A stretch of DNA of 10,675 bases from Minisyncoccota bacterium (GTDB lineage Bacteria; Patescibacteriota; Minisyncoccia; Phycocordibacterales; UBA5272), in the NCBI GenBank assembly GCA_022843645.1, contig JALHNF010000020.1, forward strand, positions 1 through 10,675, read 5' to 3'. Position 1 is the first letter of the stretch, and each line of letters starts with the position of its first letter. The position numbers and the translations under genes are program-made. Shown piece by piece: positions 5,561-10,675 of this stretch. The notes beneath the pieces were generated by a model, which saw nothing but the letters and a program-made list of their open reading frames with translations, did not search any database and had not been told where the DNA came from.

Positions 5561-5569
5561 ATTGTATCA
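5561..5569 (-). promoter_or_regulatory. tpiA promoter, extended -10, leaderless type
   Basis: On the minus strand TGATACAAT has an extended TG and a TACAAT box (5566-5561), seven bases before the tpiA ATG. Its -35 position (about 5584-5589) falls inside the MarR-type palindrome at 5582-5597. Confidence 0.6.
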
Positions 5570-5575
5570 CATTCT

Positions 5576-5584
5576 TGGTATACT
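5576..5584 (+). promoter_or_regulatory. marR-family gene promoter (extended -10)
   Basis: TGGTATACT carries an extended TG and a TATACT box (5579-5584). The ATG at 5599 is 14 bases downstream, giving a leader of only about 7-8 nt and no Shine-Dalgarno. The palindrome at 5582-5597 overlaps the box and the transcription start. Confidence 0.55.
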
Positions 5585-5597
5585 TAGCATGTTAAGT
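5582..5597 (+). promoter_or_regulatory. putative MarR operator, autoregulatory copy
   Basis: ACTTAGCATGTTAAGT is a 16-bp near-perfect palindrome (one mismatched pair) centred on CATG. It covers the end of the marR -10 box and the start site, as expected for an autorepressor. Its reverse complement shares 14 consecutive bases with the site at 6863-6878 upstream of the export operon. Confidence 0.65.
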
Positions 5598-5598
5598 C

Positions 5599-6129
5599 AT
5601 GAACGCACGTCCTGTAGCAAAAAGTACGTCAATTAATCGAGAGCTTTTTTTCATGCTTCAAAAAAGCCTTTTTTTCTTTGATAAAATGGCAGACCAAGCA
5701 CTTCGAAAAGAGATGGATCTTACATTGGCGCAATTCCATGTGCTTATGATGGTGTACCTGCATGGCACAGCATCTCAACAACGTGTCGCGGAAATGCTTC
5801 AAAACACACAAGCCTCGATCAGTCGCCAAGTCGCGCTTCTCTTGCAAAAGAAATACCTCACCCGAACACAAAACCCCGAAAACAAAAGAGAGTATCACCT
5901 TGTGAATACCTCACTTGGCACATCGCTTGTAAAAAAAGGAGTCAAAGTGCTCGATGTGCTCTTGCGTGAGACGTTCTCTTCTATTTCAGAAAAAGATAAA
6001 GAAAAAGTAGTGCACCATTTAAACACGGTTATTCACTCTGTTGGTGTCAAACATACGCACTTACATTGTGACCTGGCAGATATGGAAAATATGGAAAGCT
6101 GCGTGCGAGAGAATTTGAAGAGACTTTAA
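5599..6129 (+). CDS. MarR-family transcriptional regulator
   Basis: This 176-residue protein has the MarR winged-helix layout. An N-terminal dimerisation helix (residues about 12-37) is followed by LTLAQFHVLMMVYLHG (41-56), the helix-turn-helix with recognition helix QASISRQVALLLQKK (71-85), the wing (TRTQNPENKREYHLVNT, 88-104) and two C-terminal helices. MarR dimers usually bind short palindromes and repress neighbouring genes, often efflux pumps, until a ligand or oxidant releases them. A palindrome lies over its own promoter and another in front of the adaptor-permease-ATPase operon two genes on. The tail carries H152, H154, H156, C157 and C168, a cluster that could bind metal or sense thiol oxidation. 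It is slightly longer than the typical 140-160 residues. Cytoplasmic DNA-binding protein; the inducing signal is unknown. Confidence 0.9.
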   Translation: MNARPVAKSTSINRELFFMLQKSLFFFDKMADQALRKEMDLTLAQFHVLMMVYLHGTASQQRVAEMLQNTQASISRQVALLLQKKYLTRTQNPENKREYHLVNTSLGTSLVKKGVKVLDVLLRETFSSISEKDKEKVVHHLNTVIHSVGVKHTHLHCDLADMENMESCVRENLKRL

Positions 6130-6136
6130 ACGGCGT

Positions 6137-6173
6137 GTCTGCTCAAGTAGACGTAATAAGCGTCAAACTTTTT
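6137..6173 (+). terminator. probable terminator after the MarR gene
   Basis: Two hairpins share the bases GAC at 6150-6152 and so exclude each other: GTCTGC (6137-6142), loop TCAA, GTAGAC (6147-6152); and GACG (6150-6153) with CGTC (6161-6164). AAAC and TTTTT (6169-6173) follow the second. The stem next to the T-run is only 4 bp, so termination may be weak or conditional. Confidence 0.5.
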
Positions 6174-6174
6174 C

Positions 6175-6204
6175 TTGACAGAGAGTGTGTTTTTTGGAAG
6201 TAAT
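6175..6204 (+). promoter_or_regulatory. probable promoter of the CYTH gene
   Basis: A perfect -35 TTGACA (6175-6180) starts two bases after the T-run of the preceding terminator. The best -10 is a poor AGTAAT at 6199-6204 with 18-base spacing. The predicted leader to the GTG at 6242 is about 30 nt. Confidence 0.45.
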
Positions 6205-6241
6205 TGAGGTACGCCAAAGTAGGCGGATAAAGGAGGGTGTC

Positions 6242-6787
6242 GTGTCGAGATTAGAGATCGAAAGAAAGTGGGTGCTTGGTGGTGTGAGTGTAGATGGGCT
6301 TTTTGAGCTTCCACGTAGTACTTTGCGCCAAGGCTATATAATTTCGGATACCCGGGGAGAGATTCGCATTCGGAGCTCTTCTTCTGAAGAAGAAACCGAA
6401 TTCACTTTGACTGTGAAGGGCTCTGGAGACCTCTTCCGTTCAGAAGTTGAGGATGAGATTTCGTCGGAGATGTTTTCTGCCCTGTGGCCTCGTTGTCGAG
6501 GTTCTTTTGAGAAGTTTCGATTCGAGCACCTAAGCGGTGTGACGATCGATGTTTTCACAACTCCAGGACTTCAGGGGCTCGTGATTGCGAAAATGGAATT
6601 CGACACTATTGGGGCAGCAGAGTCGTTCACCTTTCCCACTGACTTTGCCTCAAGGTGGATCGATGTGACCAAGCGCAAAGACTTGAAAGGAAAAAATCTT
6701 GCGTTGGAAGGCCTTCCTCCTGATTGCGAAGAGTATCTCAGCATCAATGCGGGGATACAGCGATTCTTGGCGCAGGGATGTGCTTGA
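6242..6787 (+). CDS. CYTH-domain protein (triphosphate-processing family)
   Basis: This 181-residue protein opens with LEIERKW, the ExExK signature of the CYTH fold (E5, E7, K9). Other tunnel positions of the family are visible: R42 and R44 in EIRIRS, K59 in FTLTVKG, E68 and E70 in RSEVEDE, K91 and R93 in FEKFRFEH, D103 in TIDVF and the acidic strand KMEFD (117-121). CYTH proteins hydrolyse or cyclise triphosphates (inorganic triphosphate, thiamine triphosphate, class IV adenylate cyclase) using metal ions; sequence alone does not settle the substrate. The GTG at 6242 is chosen because AAAGGAGG (6229-6236) lies five bases upstream and the CYTH motif begins there; the open frame reaches back to 6185. 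Own promoter, ribosome site and terminator make it a one-gene unit between the regulator and its likely target operon. Confidence 0.88.
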   Translation: MSRLEIERKWVLGGVSVDGLFELPRSTLRQGYIISDTRGEIRIRSSSSEEETEFTLTVKGSGDLFRSEVEDEISSEMFSALWPRCRGSFEKFRFEHLSGVTIDVFTTPGLQGLVIAKMEFDTIGAAESFTFPTDFASRWIDVTKRKDLKGKNLALEGLPPDCEEYLSINAGIQRFLAQGCA

Positions 6788-6815
6788 ACCTGTTCGTTTT
6801 GTAATCAGTCTTACA

Positions 6816-6852
6816 GCACCCTGGAACGTGATTGTTCCGGGGTGTATTTTTT
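6816..6852 (+). terminator. intrinsic terminator of the CYTH gene
   Basis: CACCCTGGAAC (6817-6827), loop GTGATT, GTTCCGGGGTG (6834-6844) make an 11-bp stem with one G-U pair, followed by TATTTTTT. It insulates the CYTH gene from the export operon downstream. Confidence 0.92.
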
Positions 6853-6862
6853 GCCTCAAAAC

Positions 6863-6878
6863 ACTTAACATGCTAACA
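6863..6878 (+). promoter_or_regulatory. putative MarR operator in front of the export operon
   Basis: ACTTAACATGCTAACA is palindromic around CATG (TTA[A]CATG[C]TAA core). Its first 14 bases equal the reverse complement of the site at 5582-5597. It lies in the -35/spacer region of the promoter whose -10 is at 6885-6890, a position where bound MarR would block RNA polymerase. Confidence 0.65.
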
Positions 6879-6884
6879 TTTGAG

Positions 6885-6890
6885 TATATT
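6885..6890 (+). promoter_or_regulatory. export operon -10 box
   Basis: TATATT lies 12 bases before the ATG at 6903, predicting a leader of about 5-6 nt without a Shine-Dalgarno. No good -35 is visible; the palindrome at 6863-6878 occupies that region. Confidence 0.45.
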
Positions 6891-6902
6891 ACATTTTATA
6901 GT

Positions 6903-8462
6903 ATGAAACACATCAAACGGCTCTGGGGGACATATAAAACATGGATTATCGTTGCGATTCTTGTTTTAGGACTCATTTTCTTCTTCTCTCGAAATGGCGG
7001 TGGAACGGCAAGCGACATGCAGACTGTTGTTGCGCAAAAAGGAACTTTGGAAGAAGTGGTCAATGTCACCGGCCGAGTGAAACCTTCTCAAGAAGTTGAA
7101 CTTTCGTTTGAGCGCGGTGGTGTGGTGCGTGGGGTGAACGTCAAAGTCGGCGATGTGGTGGCACGCGGTGCAACCCTTGCCTCTATTTCAAATGGCGACG
7201 CACAGGGGCGACTACAAGAAGCACAAGCGGGCCTTCTTGCGGCACAGGCAACACTTGATCAGCTAAAGCGTGGCGCTCGACCAGAAGAAATTCGTATCAA
7301 GGAAACAGCTGTGCAATCTGCAAAACAAGATCTTGCAAATAGCTACTTAAATGTTCCTGATGTGCTTCGTAGTGGATTTGCAAACGCAAGTGATGTGGTG
7401 CAGGTGAGACTCACTGCCCTCTTTGATGGTCGCGGGGGATCTGGCTACAAACTCACATTTTCATCATGTGATGCGCAGACAGAAATTGATGTGACAAATT
7501 TGCGTTTTGAGGCAGACGTTGCACTCCGAAACATGCAGCAAGCTATCAGTGCTGTTGATGTAACAAATGGAAGTACGACGGATGGAGTGCTTAAAAATGT
7601 ACAAACTGATTTACAAAAAATAGATCAATTTGTACGTCGTACAGGAGACTTGCTCACCGTATCGTGCGCCCTTGCGAATAAAGATCTCGACGTGTATCGC
7701 TCAGCGGTTGCACTTGCAAAAACTCCGCTCAATGCTGCCCTTTCTGAAGTTTCAATGAAGCGAAATGCTATTTCATCACAAAAGCTCCTTGTTGAGCGCG
7801 CAGAGAACGACCTCGCTATCACTCTCTCCGGTACTGACGCTGAACGTATTCGGGCACAAGAAGCCGCTGTCAAACAGGCTGAAGCTCGTGTAATGCAAGC
7901 AAGAGCCGATGTAACTCAGACAATCATCACAGCCCCGTTTACTGGCCGAGTGACAAACGTAGAGGCTAAAAGCGGACAGTACGCGTCCCCAAGTATTTCT
8001 CAGATTACGATGATTTCCGATAGTGCGTTTGAAATTGAAGCACGGATTCCTGAGGTGGACATTGCTCGAGTGAAAGTGCAAAACAAAGCGTCTGTGTGGA
8101 TAGAGGCCTTTGGCAAGGAAGAACTCTTTGATGCTGTGGTAACCCAAATCGATCCAGCAGAAACTATTTCTGATGGCGTCTCGACATACAAAGCAACACT
8201 TCAGTTTGTAACAAAAGACGATCGTATCAAGTCAGGTATGACAGCAAACGTGGACATCATTACAAGTCAAAAAGAAAATGTTGTGTCTGTACCAGCACGT
8301 GCCGTGCAAACTGGTGACGAAGGAAGATTCGTGACTGTCAAAGACGGTGAATCAACAAAAGAAGTTACTGTGCGACAAGGAACGCTTGGAAAAAATGGTG
8401 AGCGAGAAATACTTGAGGGTTTGCAAGGTGGTGAGCTGATTGTTATTCCTGCAAGTCGATAA
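6903..8462 (+). CDS. HlyD/MacA-family membrane-fusion (adaptor) protein
   Basis: This 519-residue protein is the extracytoplasmic adaptor of an ABC exporter. Residues 14-28 (WIIVAILVLGLIFFF) are an N-terminal membrane anchor. The first half of the lipoyl domain is at about 66-98 (ERGGVVRGVNVKVGDVVARGATLASI) and the second at about 339-370 (TIITAPFTGRVTNVEAKSGQY). The beta-barrel follows (375-452) and a membrane-proximal domain ends the protein (455-519). The segment between lipoyl halves (about 101-338) is unusually long. It begins and ends with similar alanine-rich coiled-coil pieces (PEEIRIKETAVQSAKQDLA and AERIRAQEAAVKQAEARV) enclosing an extra helical domain with C189 and C255. The ATG at 6903 is the last that precedes the anchor; the frame upstream runs through the CYTH terminator. 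First gene of a three-gene operon, probably under the MarR regulator. Confidence 0.92.
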   Translation: MKHIKRLWGTYKTWIIVAILVLGLIFFFSRNGGGTASDMQTVVAQKGTLEEVVNVTGRVKPSQEVELSFERGGVVRGVNVKVGDVVARGATLASISNGDAQGRLQEAQAGLLAAQATLDQLKRGARPEEIRIKETAVQSAKQDLANSYLNVPDVLRSGFANASDVVQVRLTALFDGRGGSGYKLTFSSCDAQTEIDVTNLRFEADVALRNMQQAISAVDVTNGSTTDGVLKNVQTDLQKIDQFVRRTGDLLTVSCALANKDLDVYRSAVALAKTPLNAALSEVSMKRNAISSQKLLVERAENDLAITLSGTDAERIRAQEAAVKQAEARVMQARADVTQTIITAPFTGRVTNVEAKSGQYASPSISQITMISDSAFEIEARIPEVDIARVKVQNKASVWIEAFGKEELFDAVVTQIDPAETISDGVSTYKATLQFVTKDDRIKSGMTANVDIITSQKENVVSVPARAVQTGDEGRFVTVKDGESTKEVTVRQGTLGKNGEREILEGLQGGELIVIPASR

Positions 8463-8467
8463 TTTCT

Positions 8468-9706
8468 ATGTGGCAAGCAATACAAGTCGGATGGTTTCTT
8501 GCCTACCGGCAAATTAAACGATCAAGTATTTGGACAACAGGGCTAATTGTGTTTATCATGACACTCACTTTCTTGAACCTTGTTGTGACCTCAGGTATTT
8601 TGGTTGGCCTTATTGTGGGCATCAATGAAGAATTTAAAACTCGTTTGAATGGCGACCTCACCATTTCCCCACTTGATGAGAAAAAGCAAATAGAAAAGAC
8701 AACAGAAATTGTTTCTATTATTCGCTCGTCACCTGAGGTGAAAACCTACAGTACTCGTTACGTGCGCGGAGTAACATTTGAAGCTGGATACAAAACTCGT
8801 AAAGATGCGGATGAGCCAAACGAAGTCGCGGCACCGCTTGTGGGTATTGACCCGCTGCAAGAAGACGCTTTTGGTGGACTCTCGAGTAAAATGATAGAAG
8901 GACGGTTTCTTGAGCCAGGAGACTCTGATGCGATTGTTCTTGGAAAAGACTTAGTAGAAAAATATCAAGTTGATGACAATCGCCCATCACTTAAAAACGT
9001 AGAGACGGGAGACAAAATCAGAATCACGATTGGTGACAATACAAAAGAGTACACGATTGTGGGTATTATTCGTGCCAAAGCCGATGTGATAAGTGGCCGT
9101 GCGTATGTGACAAAAAATGAGTTTCTCAATTTTACAGGTGCGGTGAACTACGATGCTGACGAGATTGGCATCAAGACTACGACAGATGCCGCGGCTCTCG
9201 CACTCCAGAAAACGCTTAAGGAAAATGGGTATGGAGCATACGCAAAAATTCAAACCTTCGAAGAAGGTACGCCGCAGTTTGTGCGAGATATCGCAGCGCT
9301 TTTTGGTACACTCGGAAACTTTTTTGGATCGATAGGTATTGTGGTCGCCTCCATTACGCTCTTTATTGTAGTCTTCATCAACGCGGTGACACGAAGAAAG
9401 TACATCGGTATTTTGAAAGGTATTGGTGTTTCAGAACGTGCCATTGAGTATGCGTATGTGATGCAGTCATTCTTCTACAGTGTTATAGGGTCCGGAATTG
9501 GTATCGTGATCACGTATGCGTTTCTCGTGCCATTTTTCCAAGCAAATCCGATCGACTTTCCGTTTAGTGACGGTATCTTGGTTGCCCCACTCGACGGCAC
9601 ACTTACTCGTATGGGGATTCTTGTTTTCACCGCACTTGTAGCAGGATACATTCCTGCAAAGATGATTGTTCGTCAAAATACCTTAAATGCAATTTTAGGG
9701 CGCTAA
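8468..9706 (+). CDS. MacB/LolCE-type ABC transporter permease
   Basis: This 412-residue protein has the type VII ABC (MacB/FtsX/LolCE) layout: one helix near the N-terminus (about 22-51), a large extracytoplasmic domain (about 52-280, the MacB periplasmic core) and three C-terminal helices (about 284-306, 331-357, 381-396). The segment TRRKYIGILKGIGVSERAI (308-326), between helices 2 and 3, is the conserved FtsX-like coupling region that touches the ATPase. The extracytoplasmic part shows the family's GRFLEPGD...IVLGKDLVEKY and KIRITIGD...YTIVGI strands. Such permeases do not move substrate through the membrane but transmit ATPase motion to the outside. The start is five bases after the adaptor stop, with no Shine-Dalgarno and TTTCT directly before ATG. 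Gene order adaptor-permease-ATPase matches DevBCA-type exporters. Substrate unknown: peptide, lipid or drug are all possible. Confidence 0.93.
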   Translation: MWQAIQVGWFLAYRQIKRSSIWTTGLIVFIMTLTFLNLVVTSGILVGLIVGINEEFKTRLNGDLTISPLDEKKQIEKTTEIVSIIRSSPEVKTYSTRYVRGVTFEAGYKTRKDADEPNEVAAPLVGIDPLQEDAFGGLSSKMIEGRFLEPGDSDAIVLGKDLVEKYQVDDNRPSLKNVETGDKIRITIGDNTKEYTIVGIIRAKADVISGRAYVTKNEFLNFTGAVNYDADEIGIKTTTDAAALALQKTLKENGYGAYAKIQTFEEGTPQFVRDIAALFGTLGNFFGSIGIVVASITLFIVVFINAVTRRKYIGILKGIGVSERAIEYAYVMQSFFYSVIGSGIGIVITYAFLVPFFQANPIDFPFSDGILVAPLDGTLTRMGILVFTALVAGYIPAKMIVRQNTLNAILGR

Positions 9707-9718
9707 TTATTTTTCTCT

Positions 9719-10381
9719 ATGATTACTGTAAAAAAACTTACAAAAACGTTTCAAGAAGGAGAAGTCGTTACTCATGTATTGAAAGGGATTGACCTGACGA
9801 TCAAGACAGGCGAATTCGTAGCTATCATGGGCCGCTCCGGAGCTGGTAAGTCTACCCTTCTCTATCAAATATCACTGCTCGACCATCCATCATCTGGATC
9901 GGTGATCATTAATGATGTTGAAGTCACCTCTCTCCCAATGGAAGACCGCACGCTCTACCGACTCAACAATCTCGGGTATGTATTTCAAGACTATGCCCTT
10001 ATCCCCGAACTCACTGCCAAGGAAAACGTCGCCCTTCCCCTCCTTATGCAGGGCGTAGCAAAAGACAAAGCGTACAAGAAAGCAATTGACGTACTTTCTT
10101 CAATCGGACTATCTGATCGAGCAAATAATCTTCCAAGCAAGCTTTCTGGTGGCCAGCAGCAACGTGTCTCCATTGCGCGTGCAGTGGCACATGATCCGAA
10201 GATTTTATTTGCCGATGAACCAACAGCCAACCTCGACTCTGAGTCCGGCCAAATGGTGATGAAACTTTTTCAAGAACTTCATGCAAAAGGTCAGACTATT
10301 GTGATGGTTACCCATGAAGAAGAATACGGCAAGCTCGCCGATCGCATCATTCGTCTTTCGGATGGACAGGTGGTGAAATAG
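9719..10381 (+). CDS. ABC transporter ATPase (MacB/LolD type)
   Basis: This 220-residue nucleotide-binding subunit is complete. The Walker A motif is GRSGAGKST (38-46), the Q-loop glutamine is Q90 in YVFQDYALIPELTAKEN, the signature LSGGQQQR is at 142-149, Walker B with catalytic E167 is ILFADEPTANLD (162-173) and the H-loop H199 is in VMVTHE. The length, the ENVALPL block and the short C-terminus place it in the LolD/MacB/FtsE branch rather than among importers. It powers the preceding permease and adaptor at the inner face of the membrane. It starts 12 bases after the permease stop, without a Shine-Dalgarno but with a pyrimidine tract (TTTTTCTCT) directly before ATG. The operon ends at the perfect terminator ten bases after the stop. 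Nothing odd in the catalytic motifs. Confidence 0.96.
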   Translation: MITVKKLTKTFQEGEVVTHVLKGIDLTIKTGEFVAIMGRSGAGKSTLLYQISLLDHPSSGSVIINDVEVTSLPMEDRTLYRLNNLGYVFQDYALIPELTAKENVALPLLMQGVAKDKAYKKAIDVLSSIGLSDRANNLPSKLSGGQQQRVSIARAVAHDPKILFADEPTANLDSESGQMVMKLFQELHAKGQTIVMVTHEEEYGKLADRIIRLSDGQVVK

Positions 10382-10391
10382 TTTTTCCGAC

Positions 10392-10429
10392 AAAAAATAA
10401 AATCACTCTTTGGAGTGATTTTATTTTTT
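10392..10429. terminator. perfect bidirectional terminator after the export operon
   Basis: AAAAAATAAAATCACTC (10392-10408), loop TTTG, GAGTGATTTTATTTTTT (10413-10429) form a perfect 17-bp inverted repeat. Because the outer part is A-run/T-run, it provides a U-tract in both directions and could also stop a transcript coming from the right on the minus strand. Confidence 0.92.
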
Positions 10430-10430
10430 A

Positions 10431-10506
10431 TCTTCTTATCTGGAAGCAGAGCTGAGGAGAGAGATTCTTAACGTCTCTACTCCCAAATAAGAAGACATGA
10501 CTTCTT
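10431..10506. other. compound inverted-repeat element, possible structured RNA
   Basis: TCTTCTTAT (10431-10439) pairs perfectly with ATAAGAAGA (10487-10495). Inside lies a second stem, GGAGAGAGA (10456-10464) with TCTCTaCTCC (10474-10483, one bulged A), plus a tiny AGCagaGCT hairpin. The 3' strand of the outer stem can instead pair with CTTCTT at 10501-10506. Both strands can fold in this way. A minus-strand frame covers the element but has no start signal. Whether it is an RNA, the end of a gene outside the window or chance is open. Confidence 0.35.
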
Positions 10507-10605
10507 TGATTGCTAGATTTAGTTTGTTTTTCTATAGTGAGAGCATAGAGGGTTGTGTATATTTTCGAATATTCAAACATTTCTATTTCAATACTCGATA
10601 AATAT

Positions 10606-10635
10606 CTCAAATCAATCAAACCATGATTGTTTGAG
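10606..10635. repeat. inverted repeat in the terminal intergenic region
   Basis: CTCAAA (10606-10611), an unpaired T, CAATCA (10613-10618), loop AACCA, TGATTG (10624-10629) and TTTGAG (10630-10635) form a 12-bp stem with one bulge. There is no U-run on either side, so it is not an obvious terminator. Apart from this, the repeat at 10644-10668 and the element at 10431-10506, I see nothing in 10430-10675. Confidence 0.5.
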
Positions 10636-10643
10636 AAAACCTG

Positions 10644-10668
10644 TTACAAACACACTTTGTGTTTGTAA
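10644..10668. repeat. perfect 11-bp inverted repeat near the window end
   Basis: TTACAAACACA (10644-10654), loop CTT, TGTGTTTGTAA (10658-10668). The stem is AT-rich and followed by TTCTTGG, a poor U-run. It may be a weak terminator or an operator for a gene beyond the window. Confidence 0.5.
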
Positions 10669-10675
10669 TTCTTGG

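Noticed and set aside
6185..6241. ATG at 6185 as start of the CYTH gene
   Set aside because: It precedes the proposed transcription start and has no ribosome site, whereas GTG at 6242 has AAAGGAGG at ideal spacing and begins at the family motif.
6699..6902. 68-residue N-terminal extension of the adaptor protein
   Set aside because: The frame overlaps the CYTH gene end, its terminator, the MarR-type palindrome and the -10 box. The membrane anchor begins after the ATG at 6903.
10551..10590. TTCGAAT-like T-loop suggesting a tRNA
   Set aside because: No acceptor stem, anticodon arm or CCA end can be assembled around it.
10428..10619. 63-residue minus-strand frame at the right end
   Set aside because: It has only a TTG start or an internal ATG at 10580 without a ribosome site or promoter, no recognisable motif, and covers the inverted-repeat element. 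Not excluded, but not supportable.

Overview
The window looks like chromosomal DNA from a small-genome bacterium, most probably a member of the Candidate Phyla Radiation (Patescibacteria, Parcubacteria-like). This placement is an inference. It rests on the divergent but intact tpiA-pgk pair, a small exported alpha-helical protein of a kind common in that group, an HlyD/LolCE-like/ATPase export operon, many promoters that sit directly on the start codon, and several orphan genes. TGA is used as an ordinary stop, so this is not a code-25 lineage. No rRNA, tRNA, CRISPR array or insertion sequence was found.

Layout. The first 87 bases are the start of rpsO (ribosomal protein S15) on the minus strand, with a clear promoter and a leader hairpin. 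Then on the plus strand come a 72-residue one-helix membrane orphan, a Xer-type tyrosine recombinase, a 98-residue orphan, an exonuclease III / AP endonuclease, and a cysteine-rich orphan. A bidirectional terminator near 3110 separates these from a minus-strand block: tpiA, then pgk, then a small secreted protein. Divergent from tpiA is a MarR-family regulator (5599-6129), followed by a self-contained CYTH-domain gene. Next is a three-gene operon on the plus strand (6903-10381) encoding an HlyD/MacA-like adaptor, a MacB/LolCE-type permease and its ATPase, closed by a perfect 17-bp bidirectional terminator. The last 245 bases hold no gene I can support but contain several inverted repeats.

How it works together. 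A near-palindromic 16-mer with a CATG centre lies at the marR start and again, inverted, in the promoter of the adaptor-permease-ATPase operon; 14 bases are identical. The simplest reading is that the MarR protein represses itself and the export pump. The marR copy also covers the -35 region of tpiA. tpiA and pgk provide two steps of lower glycolysis.

Two styles of gene start are interleaved. Conserved genes (xer, xth, tpiA, pgk, the secreted protein) have a -10 box only 5-9 bases before ATG and no Shine-Dalgarno, suggesting leaderless mRNAs. The orphan genes and the CYTH gene have TTGACA/TTGAAA-like -35 boxes, leaders, Shine-Dalgarno sites and mostly their own terminators, and look like separate one-gene cassettes placed between the conserved genes.
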